Source of the DNA: Syntrophaceae bacterium UBA4059 | Lineage (GTDB): Bacteria > Desulfobacterota > Syntrophia > Syntrophales > Smithellaceae | Reading direction: 5' to 3' | DNA length: 14,140 nt | Assembly: GCA_002382045.1 (NCBI GenBank) | Contig: DFZJ01000209.1 | Coordinates: 1 to 14,140 of the forward strand | Part shown: one piece after another, positions 1 through 7,291 of the stretch | How positions within the stretch are numbered: the stretch's first letter is position 1 | How the letters are laid out: each line of letters opens with the position of its first letter | Position numbers and translations under genes: made by a program | The notes under the pieces: model-generated | Told to the model about the DNA's origin: nothing | Seen by the model: only the letters and a program-made list of their open reading frames with translations | Databases searched by the model: none

Positions 1-3000
1 GTCACGATGGGAACGCCGGTGTATTCCTCGATGCGCACGGCCATGGCTTCGGTGACCACGCCGGCGCAGCAGAAAGCCGGATTGGTCTGCACAAAAAGTG
101 ATAGGTCAGGATAATGCTGCATCAGCGCCGTGATCTTCAGCAGGTTGTCGGTGGACTCGCCGAAGTGTTGCACGGTTACATTAAAATTGTCGTAGATCTT
201 TTTGTAATCGATGTCGCTGACAAAAGGAGGTTCCTTCAGTAATTCATTAAAAATCTTATAATAGCTTTTCTCCAACTGGTTGACCAGCGTGATCAGCGTT
301 TTGGTGACAAGGACGTCGATGAATTCCCCTTCCAGAAACCAGCGCCTCATGTAAGGGCCGGCAATGAGCTTGGCGAATTCATTAAACGGCGTGGTGATGA
401 CTTCGCCGCCGTATTCCTCGATTGCGTGAATCAAATCCTGGTTGAAGACGTCATTGTCGCGGGCATACATATCGCCGAAGATGGCGACCTTCGGGCGATG
501 TCCCGGGACGGTCTCTATTTTGTTAAACAAGTTCATCACGCGGATCAGATCGTCATCCTTGTTTCTGCCGCCCAGGAGCGTGTTGTAAAAAATGGTAACG
601 GACTGGGCGATCAGTTTGTCCGTCATGCCTTTTTCTTTTTCATAGGGACGAATTTTGCAGCCGATTTTGCGCAGCATGCCGCCGAACATGTGAGCGAAGT
701 ATGCCTCGATGGAGGCTTGCATGGAAATGTCGGAAAGCGACAGGCTGCCGACGTACATGTCCACGTTCTCCATGCCGCGGCCTGCGGCTTCCATGATGCC
801 TTTCATGAATTGTGGATACAACCGGATGTTGCAGGCCACGTGGCTGTCAAAACACCAGCCGACGGTCTGGGAGGGGTCCAGAAGATTTTCTTCGATGTAA
901 TCCATATAGCTTTCGGCCATCAGGTTGACCGGAAGGCATTGTCCGGTATTGGTGCGCAGGCCGCGCTGAATGATTTTTTCTGTGAGCGGCGCCATCCTCG
1001 CGTCAATGCCCTCTTTAATAAACACTGCTTCCAGCAGTTTGGAGTTAATGGGATCGAAACAGGGAAGGAGCAGCGTCTTGTCTTTGATTTTAGCAATGCT
1101 TTCGGAATTAAGCGGGAGCTTGCGGGAAGAAATCAGACGAAGGTCTTTGTTCTTGTGGTGGTTGTCAAACGAGCGCACGGCCGCCTCGATGCGGGTTTCA
1201 TAACCCACGTTGGAATCGTGCTCATCGAGCTCCAGAATCAAATAAGGTTTGCTGTATTGATCCAGAATGCGTTTGAAATATTCCAGAGAGAAGGAATCGG
1301 GACTGCATTTGAACGACGTCACATAAACGGGATAAATACCGGGCGTGCGGGCGATATAGAGCGCGGCTTTTAAAATCCGTGCGGCGTAATTCCAGTGCAT
1401 TCGCTTGAGCAGGGGGGCGATTTCGGACAGATCTTCCTTATCCACGGGCAGCATGTCCTGATAAAAGGTTTTAATATTGAGTGTGCTGAAAATATCCGGA
1501 ATGCCTTTATTCATCGCGTTTTGCATAATGGCGTAAGGTCTGCCCAGTAGCGCCACGCTGATTTTGTCTGCGGCGGGCTTTTCGCGCTGATAGACGTTAA
1601 TCAGGTTATTGCAGCCTTCCGAATAAAAGGACAGCGCTGCTTCATAGGCGTTGTAAATTTCCCAGTAGCCGGTATTCAGGATCGATTTCAGTATGGAAAA
1701 AAGTTCGATGCGCGATTGAAAAGAGTTATGATCGATGACCGGCATAATGGTTTTGTTTTTCAAACGCAGACTTTTCGCACCTGCGGCCAGTGTGGCTGCA
1801 AACTGAGTATAATAGCAGTAGTAGCGGTAATCTTCGTCTTTTTGCTTGGCGGCTTCCAGATACACGGGCAGGAAAATGTAATCACATTTGTCAACCAGAT
1901 ATTGCACATGACCAAAGAAGGCGTTCATCGGCGCGCAGAATTCCGCTCCCGCCAGCTTTTTGCCGGACTTGATGGCATTCTTTAGGTTTGCAGACGTGAC
2001 GGTTTCCACACCGAGGGTGGCGAAAAAATGCTTCCACAGCGGCATTTCTTCGGCCAGATAAAGGGCATGGGGAATACCGATCCGGACTTTCTTTTTATAA
2101 GTGGCGGGCTTTTTGGCTTGCGGAAACACCTTGCTGCGTTCTTTGATCAGATCATATTGTTTTTTGGTTGTGCCGACGTAATGCTTGGTATCATAGTCGC
2201 GTCCACAGAGAAAACCGTAGGCCACGGTTTCTCCCTGAACGGTGACTTTGTTGATCTTGCAGTTGTTCTGACACAGTTCGCAGATTTCATTCTCCACGGG
2301 AATATTTTCCGAGTAAAGCGCAAGGCCGCGGAAAGCGGAATCTTTGACGGCGTTTTCCGCCAGAATCAGCGCGCTGCCTAAGGCGCCGGTCAGGTGACAG
2401 AATTGGGAAACAAAGATGGGTTTATTCAGACGGTGTTCAAAGGCCGCAACCAGCGCACGGTTGCGGGCGGTTGCTCCCTGAAAGCAGACGCTTTGTCCGA
2501 TGCTGCCCTCCACCGCGACTTTGGCCAGGTAATTTTCGCAGACGGAGTGCAGAACGCTGGCCAGCACTTCATCGACGGAATATCCTTCCGTCAGATAATT
2601 GTTAATATCCCGTTCCATGAAAACAGTGCAGCGGTCACTGGATATAGGCGATGGCGTATTGATGGCGCGCCCGGCGTAGTCGGCAAGGCTGACGCCCAGT
2701 TTTACGGCCTGTTCCTCGATAAAACTGCCCGTGCCGGCGGCGCAGACATTGTTCATGACGGAGGAGGTGACCATGCCGTTTTTCAGGGTGGTAAATTTGG
2801 CGTCCTGACCGCCGATCTCGATGATCGTATCCGCTTCGTTGTTGAGCTCGTAGGCGGCGCGCGCGTGGGCGGTGATTTCGTCGATAATCAAATCGGCATT
2901 GATGATGCGGCCAATGAACTTGCGGCCTGACCCGGTGGCGCCGACACCGTTAAACACAAACTCACAGGCCTGCTTTCGGGCAATGTCGTCAATGGCTTCA

Positions 3001-4094
3001 AAGATGGCCTGGACGGCTTTGACAGGCTGGCCCGCGGTTTGTGTATAAAGACCGGTCAGCACGTCGTTGTGGTCGTTAATCAAAACGGCTTTGGTGCTGG
3101 TCGAGCCGATGTCAATGCCCAGATAGACGGCCTGCTTATTTTGAAGAGGCTGATAAATATCCACTTCAATGGCGGCGGAGTTGTTGCCGGGCTGGTAAAG
3201 ATAACGGGTGTCGGTGATAAATTCCGGGTAACTCGAAAGCGTCAGCTTAAGCGGCGGATAGCCGTAAGCCTTTTCTTTGGTTTCCTTGACAAAAAGATCA
3301 TCCCAGACTTTGGCGCCAAGCGGCCCGGGGTCTGTCTCTTCCAGGTAAAGCAGGGCCGCTCCGATTGCGCCATAGAGATGGCTGTATTCGCCGATGACCG
3401 GTTCGGCCTGCAGGAGGTTGCGGAAATGTTTGACCACGGCTGTATTCATGGAAACGCCGCCCGCCAGGATCAAAGGGGTCTGTATTTGGGAATCGGGAAA
3501 GAGGGTGTCGATGACGTTTTTAGCCAGGCCTTCGCAGAGCCCGTCGCTGATCTGGCCTATGGAATAGCCTTCCTGCTGGGCGTGAATCAGATCGGTTTTG
3601 GCAAACACGGCGCAGCGCGTGGCAATCTTCGGTGTGTTACTCTGGTTGCAAAACGCGACGGTACTGAGCGTTTCGATGCTTTTGAGATTAAGCCGTTTGG
3701 CCTGTTGATCCAGAAAGCTGCCGGTGCCGGCGGCGCAAGAGGAGTTTGACCGGAAGCGTTCATAATCGCCCTGCTTGTTGAAAGTAATCAAACCGAAATT
3801 TTCACCGCCGATAAATAAAATGCTGCCGACTTCGGCATGATATTTTTTCACGGCGGCAATCATGGCGATCTGGGTGTCAAAACGCTCGACATCCCGCAGA
3901 ATATCAGGACCGGACTGGGTCATGGCGATGCCGCCGATTTTGGAAATGTCAATTCCATTGAGTATTAAACGCAGGGTGTCGGCAATGGCGCCGTGATGAA
4001 ACTGGTAGAAAGATTTGACCACCGCGCCTTTTTTATTTGTGACAACGACGGACAGTGCAACCGAACCGATATCTATTCCAACGATCTGTGGCAT
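1..4094 (-). CDS. Giant acyl-CoA dehydratase activase-type protein (two BcrA/BadF ATPase domains + DUF2229 + HgdB-like tail), 3' end cut
   Basis: One frame stays open from an ATG at 4094 to the left edge, giving 1364 residues without a stop; the C-terminus lies outside. The protein begins with an ASKHA phosphate-1 motif (GIDIGS, residues 6-11) and repeats it at 326-331 (GIDIGSTSTK), so two activase domains lie in tandem. Each carries the CAAGTGSF cysteine (C120, C451) and a second conserved cysteine (C161 in TRCAVF, C489 in DRCTVF). In HgdC/BcrA-type activases these two positions hold a [4Fe-4S] cluster shared between subunits. A cysteine knot CELCQNNC (C605, C608, C612) leads into a DUF2229-like region from about 669. 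The tail from about 1197 (VAIFGDMYARDNDVFN) resembles dehydratase D-subunits, with further cysteines at 720, 930, 1053, 1088 and a CC pair at 1342-1343. The known family uses ATP to deliver low-potential electrons to a partner iron-sulfur protein; the substrate here is unknown. RBS is weak (GGGAA about 11 nt upstream). Family members are usually about 1400 residues, so little is missing. Confidence 0.93.
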   Translation of the reverse strand, partial: MPQIVGIDIGSVALSVVVTNKKGAVVKSFYQFHHGAIADTLRLILNGIDISKIGGIAMTQSGPDILRDVERFDTQIAMIAAVKKYHAEVGSILFIGGENFGLITFNKQGDYERFRSNSSCAAGTGSFLDQQAKRLNLKSIETLSTVAFCNQSNTPKIATRCAVFAKTDLIHAQQEGYSIGQISDGLCEGLAKNVIDTLFPDSQIQTPLILAGGVSMNTAVVKHFRNLLQAEPVIGEYSHLYGAIGAALLYLEETDPGPLGAKVWDDLFVKETKEKAYGYPPLKLTLSSYPEFITDTRYLYQPGNNSAAIEVDIYQPLQNKQAVYLGIDIGSTSTKAVLINDHNDVLTGLYTQTAGQPVKAVQAIFEAIDDIARKQACEFVFNGVGATGSGRKFIGRIINADLIIDEITAHARAAYELNNEADTIIEIGGQDAKFTTLKNGMVTSSVMNNVCAAGTGSFIEEQAVKLGVSLADYAGRAINTPSPISSDRCTVFMERDINNYLTEGYSVDEVLASVLHSVCENYLAKVAVEGSIGQSVCFQGATARNRALVAAFEHRLNKPIFVSQFCHLTGALGSALILAENAVKDSAFRGLALYSENIPVENEICELCQNNCKINKVTVQGETVAYGFLCGRDYDTKHYVGTTKKQYDLIKERSKVFPQAKKPATYKKKVRIGIPHALYLAEEMPLWKHFFATLGVETVTSANLKNAIKSGKKLAGAEFCAPMNAFFGHVQYLVDKCDYIFLPVYLEAAKQKDEDYRYYCYYTQFAATLAAGAKSLRLKNKTIMPVIDHNSFQSRIELFSILKSILNTGYWEIYNAYEAALSFYSEGCNNLINVYQREKPAADKISVALLGRPYAIMQNAMNKGIPDIFSTLNIKTFYQDMLPVDKEDLSEIAPLLKRMHWNYAARILKAALYIARTPGIYPVYVTSFKCSPDSFSLEYFKRILDQYSKPYLILELDEHDSNVGYETRIEAAVRSFDNHHKNKDLRLISSRKLPLNSESIAKIKDKTLLLPCFDPINSKLLEAVFIKEGIDARMAPLTEKIIQRGLRTNTGQCLPVNLMAESYMDYIEENLLDPSQTVGWCFDSHVACNIRLYPQFMKGIMEAAGRGMENVDMYVGSLSLSDISMQASIEAYFAHMFGGMLRKIGCKIRPYEKEKGMTDKLIAQSVTIFYNTLLGGRNKDDDLIRVMNLFNKIETVPGHRPKVAIFGDMYARDNDVFNQDLIHAIEEYGGEVITTPFNEFAKLIAGPYMRRWFLEGEFIDVLVTKTLITLVNQLEKSYYKIFNELLKEPPFVSDIDYKKIYDNFNVTVQHFGESTDNLLKITALMQHYPDLSLFVQTNPAFCCAGVVTEAMAVRIEEYTGVPIV

Positions 4095-4309
4095 AGGTAT
4101 TATTTCCCAATGATATATATTTTTAAATTCTTTTGATGACTGCCGCGATGATTAACACAGGTTTACGAAATATTCAGTGAAAAATTTAACAACTTCCGCA
4201 GCGCTGTGTTCCTCATGTCATTTACCTGGATTGAAAATGATTGATTGATATAAACTTCCTTTTCGTTTTCGTGGCGTGAAGTATATGCGGCGTGGAATTG
4301 TGTGTCAAG

Positions 4310-4350
4310 AAGATTTCAGGGGGGAAGATTTCAGGGGGGGATTTCAGGGG
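4310..4350. repeat. Short G-run tandem repeat (AAGATTTCAG + G-tract, three copies)
   Basis: Three imperfect copies of a GATTTCAG core, each ended by a run of guanines: G6 at 4319-4324, G7 at 4334-4340 and G4 at 4347-4350. The first two copies start with AAGATTTCAG and are 15 bp apart; the third has lost its leading AA and lies 13 bp further. The G-tracts are of the kind that slip in replication and could form a G-quadruplex on the plus strand, if the seven-G run counts as two short tracts. It sits mid-way in a divergent promoter region. Confidence 0.75.
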
Positions 4351-4426
4351 CACAAGATATTGCGGCATGAATATAATGATCGATTCATGTTGGTCGCGGG
4401 AGTGTAGCTTGCGCACTTTACTTGCC

Positions 4427-4454
4427 GCATAGCCCCAGGAGGATGCTTTTTTTT
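4427..4454 (+). terminator. Weak intrinsic-terminator-like hairpin with T8 tail
   Basis: GCAT (4427-4430) can pair with ATGC (4443-4446), extended by two C-G pairs across a 2-nt bulge, and is followed directly by eight thymines (4447-4454). The stem is short, so the call is tentative. No annotated plus-strand gene lies upstream of it, so if it works it would end a short untranslated transcript from the intergenic region. Confidence 0.25.
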
Positions 4455-4768
4455 AGACCTGATTTAAGCATACCTGTCGATCACTTCCTGTTTTTGTATT
4501 CGTCAAGACTTCAGTATTAGATGTACTCATCCCAAGAATATTGCAAGTCGCCGTAGCAGTTGTCGTCACTAATTTCGGATTGAAAGGTTGGATGCCCGTG
4601 AAAATTACAGAATGCTTACTTTCAGGAAGCTATTTATCAACCGGATGAATGGCCATTAAAGAACAGGAAGAGGGCTGTAAAATAGAAATATTCCTTTTTG
4701 ATTTTTGAAAGAGTTGGTGTATTTAATGATCAGGCTAAATATTTGAAAGACGGGAGCGCCCAGAGTCT

Positions 4769-5530
4769 ATGGATGAGAAAATCAAAAAAGCTGCGGATAT
4801 GATCGCGAAGGCAAAGCGTGTCGTTGTTTTTACCGGCGCGGGGATCAGTACGGAATCCGGCATTCCCGATTTTCGGGGTCCCGGCGGACTCTGGACAAAA
4901 TATGATCCGGATGATTTCACGATTGATAAATTTCTGGGGTCCCACGCGACGCGCAAGAAAATGTGGCAGCGTCTGCGCGAGGGCGGTTTGATGGAAGACG
5001 CAAATCCGAATGCAACGCATTATGCCATTGTTGAACTGGAAAAAATGGGCAAACTCAGCGCGCTGATTACGCAGAATATCGATAACCTTCATCAAAAAGC
5101 GGGCAGCAATCCGGATTTGATTCGCGAACTGCACGGCAATATGCAAAGACTGGTTTGCCTGAACTGCGGCGAGCTTTATCCTATTGCCCTTGTCAAGGAG
5201 CGGTATGCCGATTCCGAAACGGTTCCGACGTGCGAATACTGCCGGGGCATTCTCAAACCCGATGTTATCTTCTTTGGAGAGGCTCTGCCGCAGCGGACGC
5301 TGGCGCAGGCCATGCAGGAAGCCTCGGAATGCGACGTCATGCTGGTGATCGGTTCATCGCTGGTTGTTTATCCGGCGGCTTACATTCCGGTTCAGGCCAA
5401 ACAGGCGGGCGCTCAACTGGTGATTATCAACAGAGGATCGACACAACAGGATCATCAGGCCGATGTCCGCATCGACGCTCCTGCGGGCGAGACGATGACG
5501 AAGATCATCAGCAAGTTAAAGGCTAAATGA
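4769..5530 (+). CDS. NAD-dependent protein deacetylase, sirtuin (Sir2) family
   Basis: A 253-residue protein of normal length for a bacterial sirtuin. It removes acyl groups from lysines using NAD+, releasing nicotinamide and O-acyl-ADP-ribose, in the cytoplasm. All hallmark motifs are present: GAGIS (23-27) and PDFRG (33-37) of the NAD site, TQNID (101-105), the catalytic histidine H122 in LHGN, a zinc knuckle (C130, C133, C155, C158), FFGE (168-171), GSSLVVYPAA (195-204) and the INRG ribose-binding segment (220-223). The Tyr-x-x-Arg pair that gives E. coli CobB and SIRT5 their preference for succinyl/malonyl groups seems absent: the matching stretch reads KKMWQRLR (63-70). The layout is closer to the Thermotoga Sir2 deacetylase type, so acetyl-lysine is the likelier substrate (inference). 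RBS: GGGAG at 4752-4756, a rather long 12 nt before the ATG. It is followed by the heptamer inverted repeat and then two genes on the same strand. Confidence 0.96.
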   Translation: MDEKIKKAADMIAKAKRVVVFTGAGISTESGIPDFRGPGGLWTKYDPDDFTIDKFLGSHATRKKMWQRLREGGLMEDANPNATHYAIVELEKMGKLSALITQNIDNLHQKAGSNPDLIRELHGNMQRLVCLNCGELYPIALVKERYADSETVPTCEYCRGILKPDVIFFGEALPQRTLAQAMQEASECDVMLVIGSSLVVYPAAYIPVQAKQAGAQLVIINRGSTQQDHQADVRIDAPAGETMTKIISKLKAK

Positions 5531-5533
5531 AAA

Positions 5534-5753
5534 GGTTCAGCGGTTCAAGGTTCACGGTTCAGCGGTTCAGCGGTTCAAGGTTCAAGGTTCAATGGTTCTT
5601 GCCCCAGCGGGGCACTGATCCTGACCACTTGGAGGCGGCGCAGGTAGTACGGCGGTTACTCGCGTCTGTATATTGTAACCTTTAACCGTGAACCGCTGAA
5701 CCGCTGAACCGCTGAACCGTGAACCGTGAACCTTGAACCTTTAACCGTGAACC
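5534..5753. repeat. Large inverted repeat made of GGTTCA heptamer/octamer units
   Basis: The left arm (5534-5598) is a tandem run of GGTTCA followed by A, C, GC or AT, so units are 7 or 8 bp (about nine). The right arm (5677-5753) is the same kind of run in inverse orientation (TGAACC units, with some TTAACC variants). The arms share a perfect 29-bp inverted match, 5549-5577 with 5697-5725, and many shifted registers also pair. Between them lie about 78 bp of non-repeat sequence that begins with a small hairpin, gcccc-agc-ggggc (5601-5613). It fills almost the whole gap between the sirtuin and NRDE genes. In RNA it would fold into a very long stem, which could end or attenuate transcription, although no T-run follows. 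It may be a mobile or expanded repeat; I recognise no transposase or named family. Confidence 0.9.
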
Positions 5754-5756
5754 CAT

Positions 5757-5760
5757 GGAG
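5757..5760 (+). promoter_or_regulatory. Ribosome-binding site of the NRDE gene
   Basis: GGAG lies 5 nt before the ATG at 5766, directly after the right arm of the heptamer repeat ends. It fixes the start so that cysteine is residue 2, as expected for this family. A long RNA stem formed by the repeat would end only a few bases upstream of this site. Confidence 0.6.
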
Positions 5761-5765
5761 TTTTT

Positions 5766-6530
5766 ATGTGCCTGATTCTTTTTGCTTACAATACGCATCC
5801 TTCATACCGTTTGATTCTGGCGGCCAATCGTGACGAATTTTATGATCGGCCTTCAACCCCCGCTGATTTCTGGGGCAAACATCCACAGGTTCTGGCGGGA
5901 ATTGATCTGAAAGAAAAAGGCACGTGGCTGGGTGTCACCCGGGAGGGGAAATTTGCGGCCATTACCAATTACCGCGATCCGGCTTCCTGGAAAGATCAGG
6001 CGCCTTCCCGCGGCAAACTCGTCAGACGTTACCTGACAGGATCATCCGATGCGGAAAAGTATTTAAAGAAAACAGTCCCGCAGGCGCAGAACTATAACGG
6101 CTTTAATCTGCTGCTGGGAGATGCAAGCGAACTGTTTGTCTATTCCAACCGGGGTGAACTCCAGAAGCTTTCAGCGGGCATCTACGGGTTGAGCAACCAC
6201 TTGCTGGATACGCCCTGGCCGAAAGTAAAAAGAGGGAAGAAACTGCTGGAAGCGGCGCTCATGCAAAAAGGAGAAGCGCTGGAAGAATCTTTATTTGCCC
6301 TGCTTATGGATCGCCATGTCCCGCAGGACTCTCAGTTGCCGGACACCGGTGTAAATCTGGAATGGGAAAGGATATTGTCTCCGATGTTCATCACCAGTCC
6401 CGTTTACGGTACGCGCTCTTCGACCATTTTGCTGATCGGGAAGAATAGAAGGATAAAATTGATGGAAAAAGTTTATAACGGCAAACCCGAACCCTGGGTG
6501 ACCAGCCGGTTTACCTTTTTGCAGGAGTGA
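5766..6530 (+). CDS. NRDE-family (TANGO2-like, Ntn-hydrolase-type) protein
   Basis: This is a 254-residue protein of the NRDE/TANGO2 family, named for the Asn-Arg-Asp-Glu motif seen here at 21-24 in AANRDEFYDRP. It starts Met-Cys (MCLILFAY): the cysteine at position 2 is invariant in the family and resembles the N-terminal nucleophile of Ntn hydrolases once Met is removed. Other typical segments are GTWLGVTREGKFAAITNYRDP (starting near residue 57), GFNLLLGD (about 115-122), GLSNHLLDTPWPKV (about 145-158) and, near the C-terminus, the GTRSSTILLI stretch. No signal peptide or membrane segment is visible, so it should be cytoplasmic. The biochemical role is not settled for bacterial members; animal TANGO2 has been linked to lipid, acyl-CoA and heme handling. 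The gene ends 17 nt before the deacetylase start, which suggests cotranscription with it. Confidence 0.92.
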   Translation: MCLILFAYNTHPSYRLILAANRDEFYDRPSTPADFWGKHPQVLAGIDLKEKGTWLGVTREGKFAAITNYRDPASWKDQAPSRGKLVRRYLTGSSDAEKYLKKTVPQAQNYNGFNLLLGDASELFVYSNRGELQKLSAGIYGLSNHLLDTPWPKVKRGKKLLEAALMQKGEALEESLFALLMDRHVPQDSQLPDTGVNLEWERILSPMFITSPVYGTRSSTILLIGKNRRIKLMEKVYNGKPEPWVTSRFTFLQE

Positions 6531-6535
6531 AGTTA

Positions 6536-6540
6536 AGGAG
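6536..6540 (+). promoter_or_regulatory. Ribosome-binding site deciding the HDAC-family start
   Basis: AGGAG 7 nt ahead of ATG 6548, just past the stop codon of the NRDE gene at 6528-6530. It favours the 247-residue product over a GTG start at 6527. Confidence 0.75.
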
Positions 6541-6547
6541 AAATGAT

Positions 6548-7291
6548 ATGAAGGTTGTTTATTCCGAAGAGTATAAACAGGTTTATTCGTATGATCCCGC
6601 ATCCAATCCCGGAAGAATTGAATCCATCGAATTTGCTCTGGCGGGAAGAGTGGATTATATCGAGCCGCAGCAGGCTTTGGAAGAGGATATTTCGGCAGTG
6701 CATACTCCGAGGCATATTGCTGAAATCCGGCGCGAAGGCGTTTATGAGATTGCCGCGCTGGCCGCGGGCGGTGCAATTAAAGCCGCCGAGATCGGCCTTT
6801 CCGAGCCCTGCTTCGCCGTCATTCGGCCGCCCGGCCATCATGCTTCCGCCGACTCCGCATGGGGTTTTTGCTACTTCAACAATATGGCGATTGCTCTTAC
6901 CAGACTCAAAAGGCGGGATAAAATCAAAAAAGCGTTTATCCTGGATTTTGATCTGCACACAGGTGACGGCAATATCAACATTCTGGGCACAACGGGGTTT
7001 GTAACGATTCTGAATCCCGGCAGCTCCGACCGCAATGAATATTTAAAAACCGTCCACAATGCGCTTGCCAAAACGGACGCGGATATGATTGCCGTTTCGG
7101 CAGGTTTTGACAATCACGAAGCGGACTGGGGCGGCCTGCTTCTGACGGAGGATTACACCTATATGGGAAAGCTTGTCCGGGATACCGCCCGGCGCAACAA
7201 AGGCGGTTGTTTCGGCATCCTGGAGGGCGGCTACAATCACGCCGTTCTGGGTAAAAACGTCTGGGCGTTTATTGAAGGATTGAGCGGCTAA
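6548..7291 (+). CDS. Compact HDAC-family zinc-dependent deacetylase
   Basis: I start this gene at the ATG at 6548 because AGGAG (6536-6540) lies 7 nt upstream; an in-frame GTG at 6527 overlaps the NRDE stop and has no better site. The 247-residue product belongs to the arginase/deacetylase fold (HDAC, acetoin utilisation AcuC and acetylpolyamine amidohydrolase group), which hydrolyses acetyl-amide bonds with a bound zinc. The active site is complete: RPPGHH (93-98, the two general-base histidines at 97-98), zinc ligands D135 and H137 in DFDLH and D188 in SAGFDNH, and the transition-state tyrosine Y229 in EGGYN. It is short for the family, which is usually 300 residues or more. The gap between zinc ligands H137 and D188 is 51 residues against 87 in human HDAC8, so a loop near the active site is much reduced. 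Substrate could be protein lysine, a polyamine or another acetyl-amide; the sequence does not decide. Confidence 0.9.
   Translation: MKVVYSEEYKQVYSYDPASNPGRIESIEFALAGRVDYIEPQQALEEDISAVHTPRHIAEIRREGVYEIAALAAGGAIKAAEIGLSEPCFAVIRPPGHHASADSAWGFCYFNNMAIALTRLKRRDKIKKAFILDFDLHTGDGNINILGTTGFVTILNPGSSDRNEYLKTVHNALAKTDADMIAVSAGFDNHEADWGGLLLTEDYTYMGKLVRDTARRNKGGCFGILEGGYNHAVLGKNVWAFIEGLSG

Larger units (their letters stand above)
4095..4768. other. Divergent intergenic region, no convincing gene
   Basis: These 674 bp separate the minus-strand activase gene from the plus-strand sirtuin gene, so promoters for both should lie here. I cannot assign a clear -35/-10 pair to either. The first 100 bp next to the activase start are AT-rich (TATATATTTTTAAATTC around 4116-4132). 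The middle holds a G-run repeat (4310-4350) and a hairpin followed by T8 (4427-4454). A 64-codon minus-strand frame (4222-4416) crosses the G-run repeat, which gives it a duplicated PPEIF peptide; it has no recognisable domain and I do not call it a gene. The remainder (about 4460-4768) shows nothing I can name. Confidence 0.6.

Noticed and set aside
426..1373. Long plus-strand open frame of 315 codons, and others at 2394-2930 and 3039-3749
   Set aside because: They run antisense to the activase gene, whose domains are clear, and their translations show no motif. Open antisense frames are expected from the codon usage here.
4222..4416. Minus-strand 64-codon frame in the intergenic gap
   Set aside because: Crosses the G-run repeat, which produces a repeated peptide; no domain and no convincing ribosome-binding site.
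4730..5146. Minus-strand frames opposite the sirtuin gene
   Set aside because: Shadows of the sirtuin coding strand; the sirtuin motifs are unambiguous.
5534..5753. CRISPR array
   Set aside because: Units are only 7-8 bp with no spacers, and the two arms are inverted relative to each other.
6527..6547. GTG at 6527 as start of the HDAC-family gene
   Set aside because: It overlaps the NRDE stop, lacks a good ribosome-binding site, and the ATG at 6548 has AGGAG 7 nt upstream.
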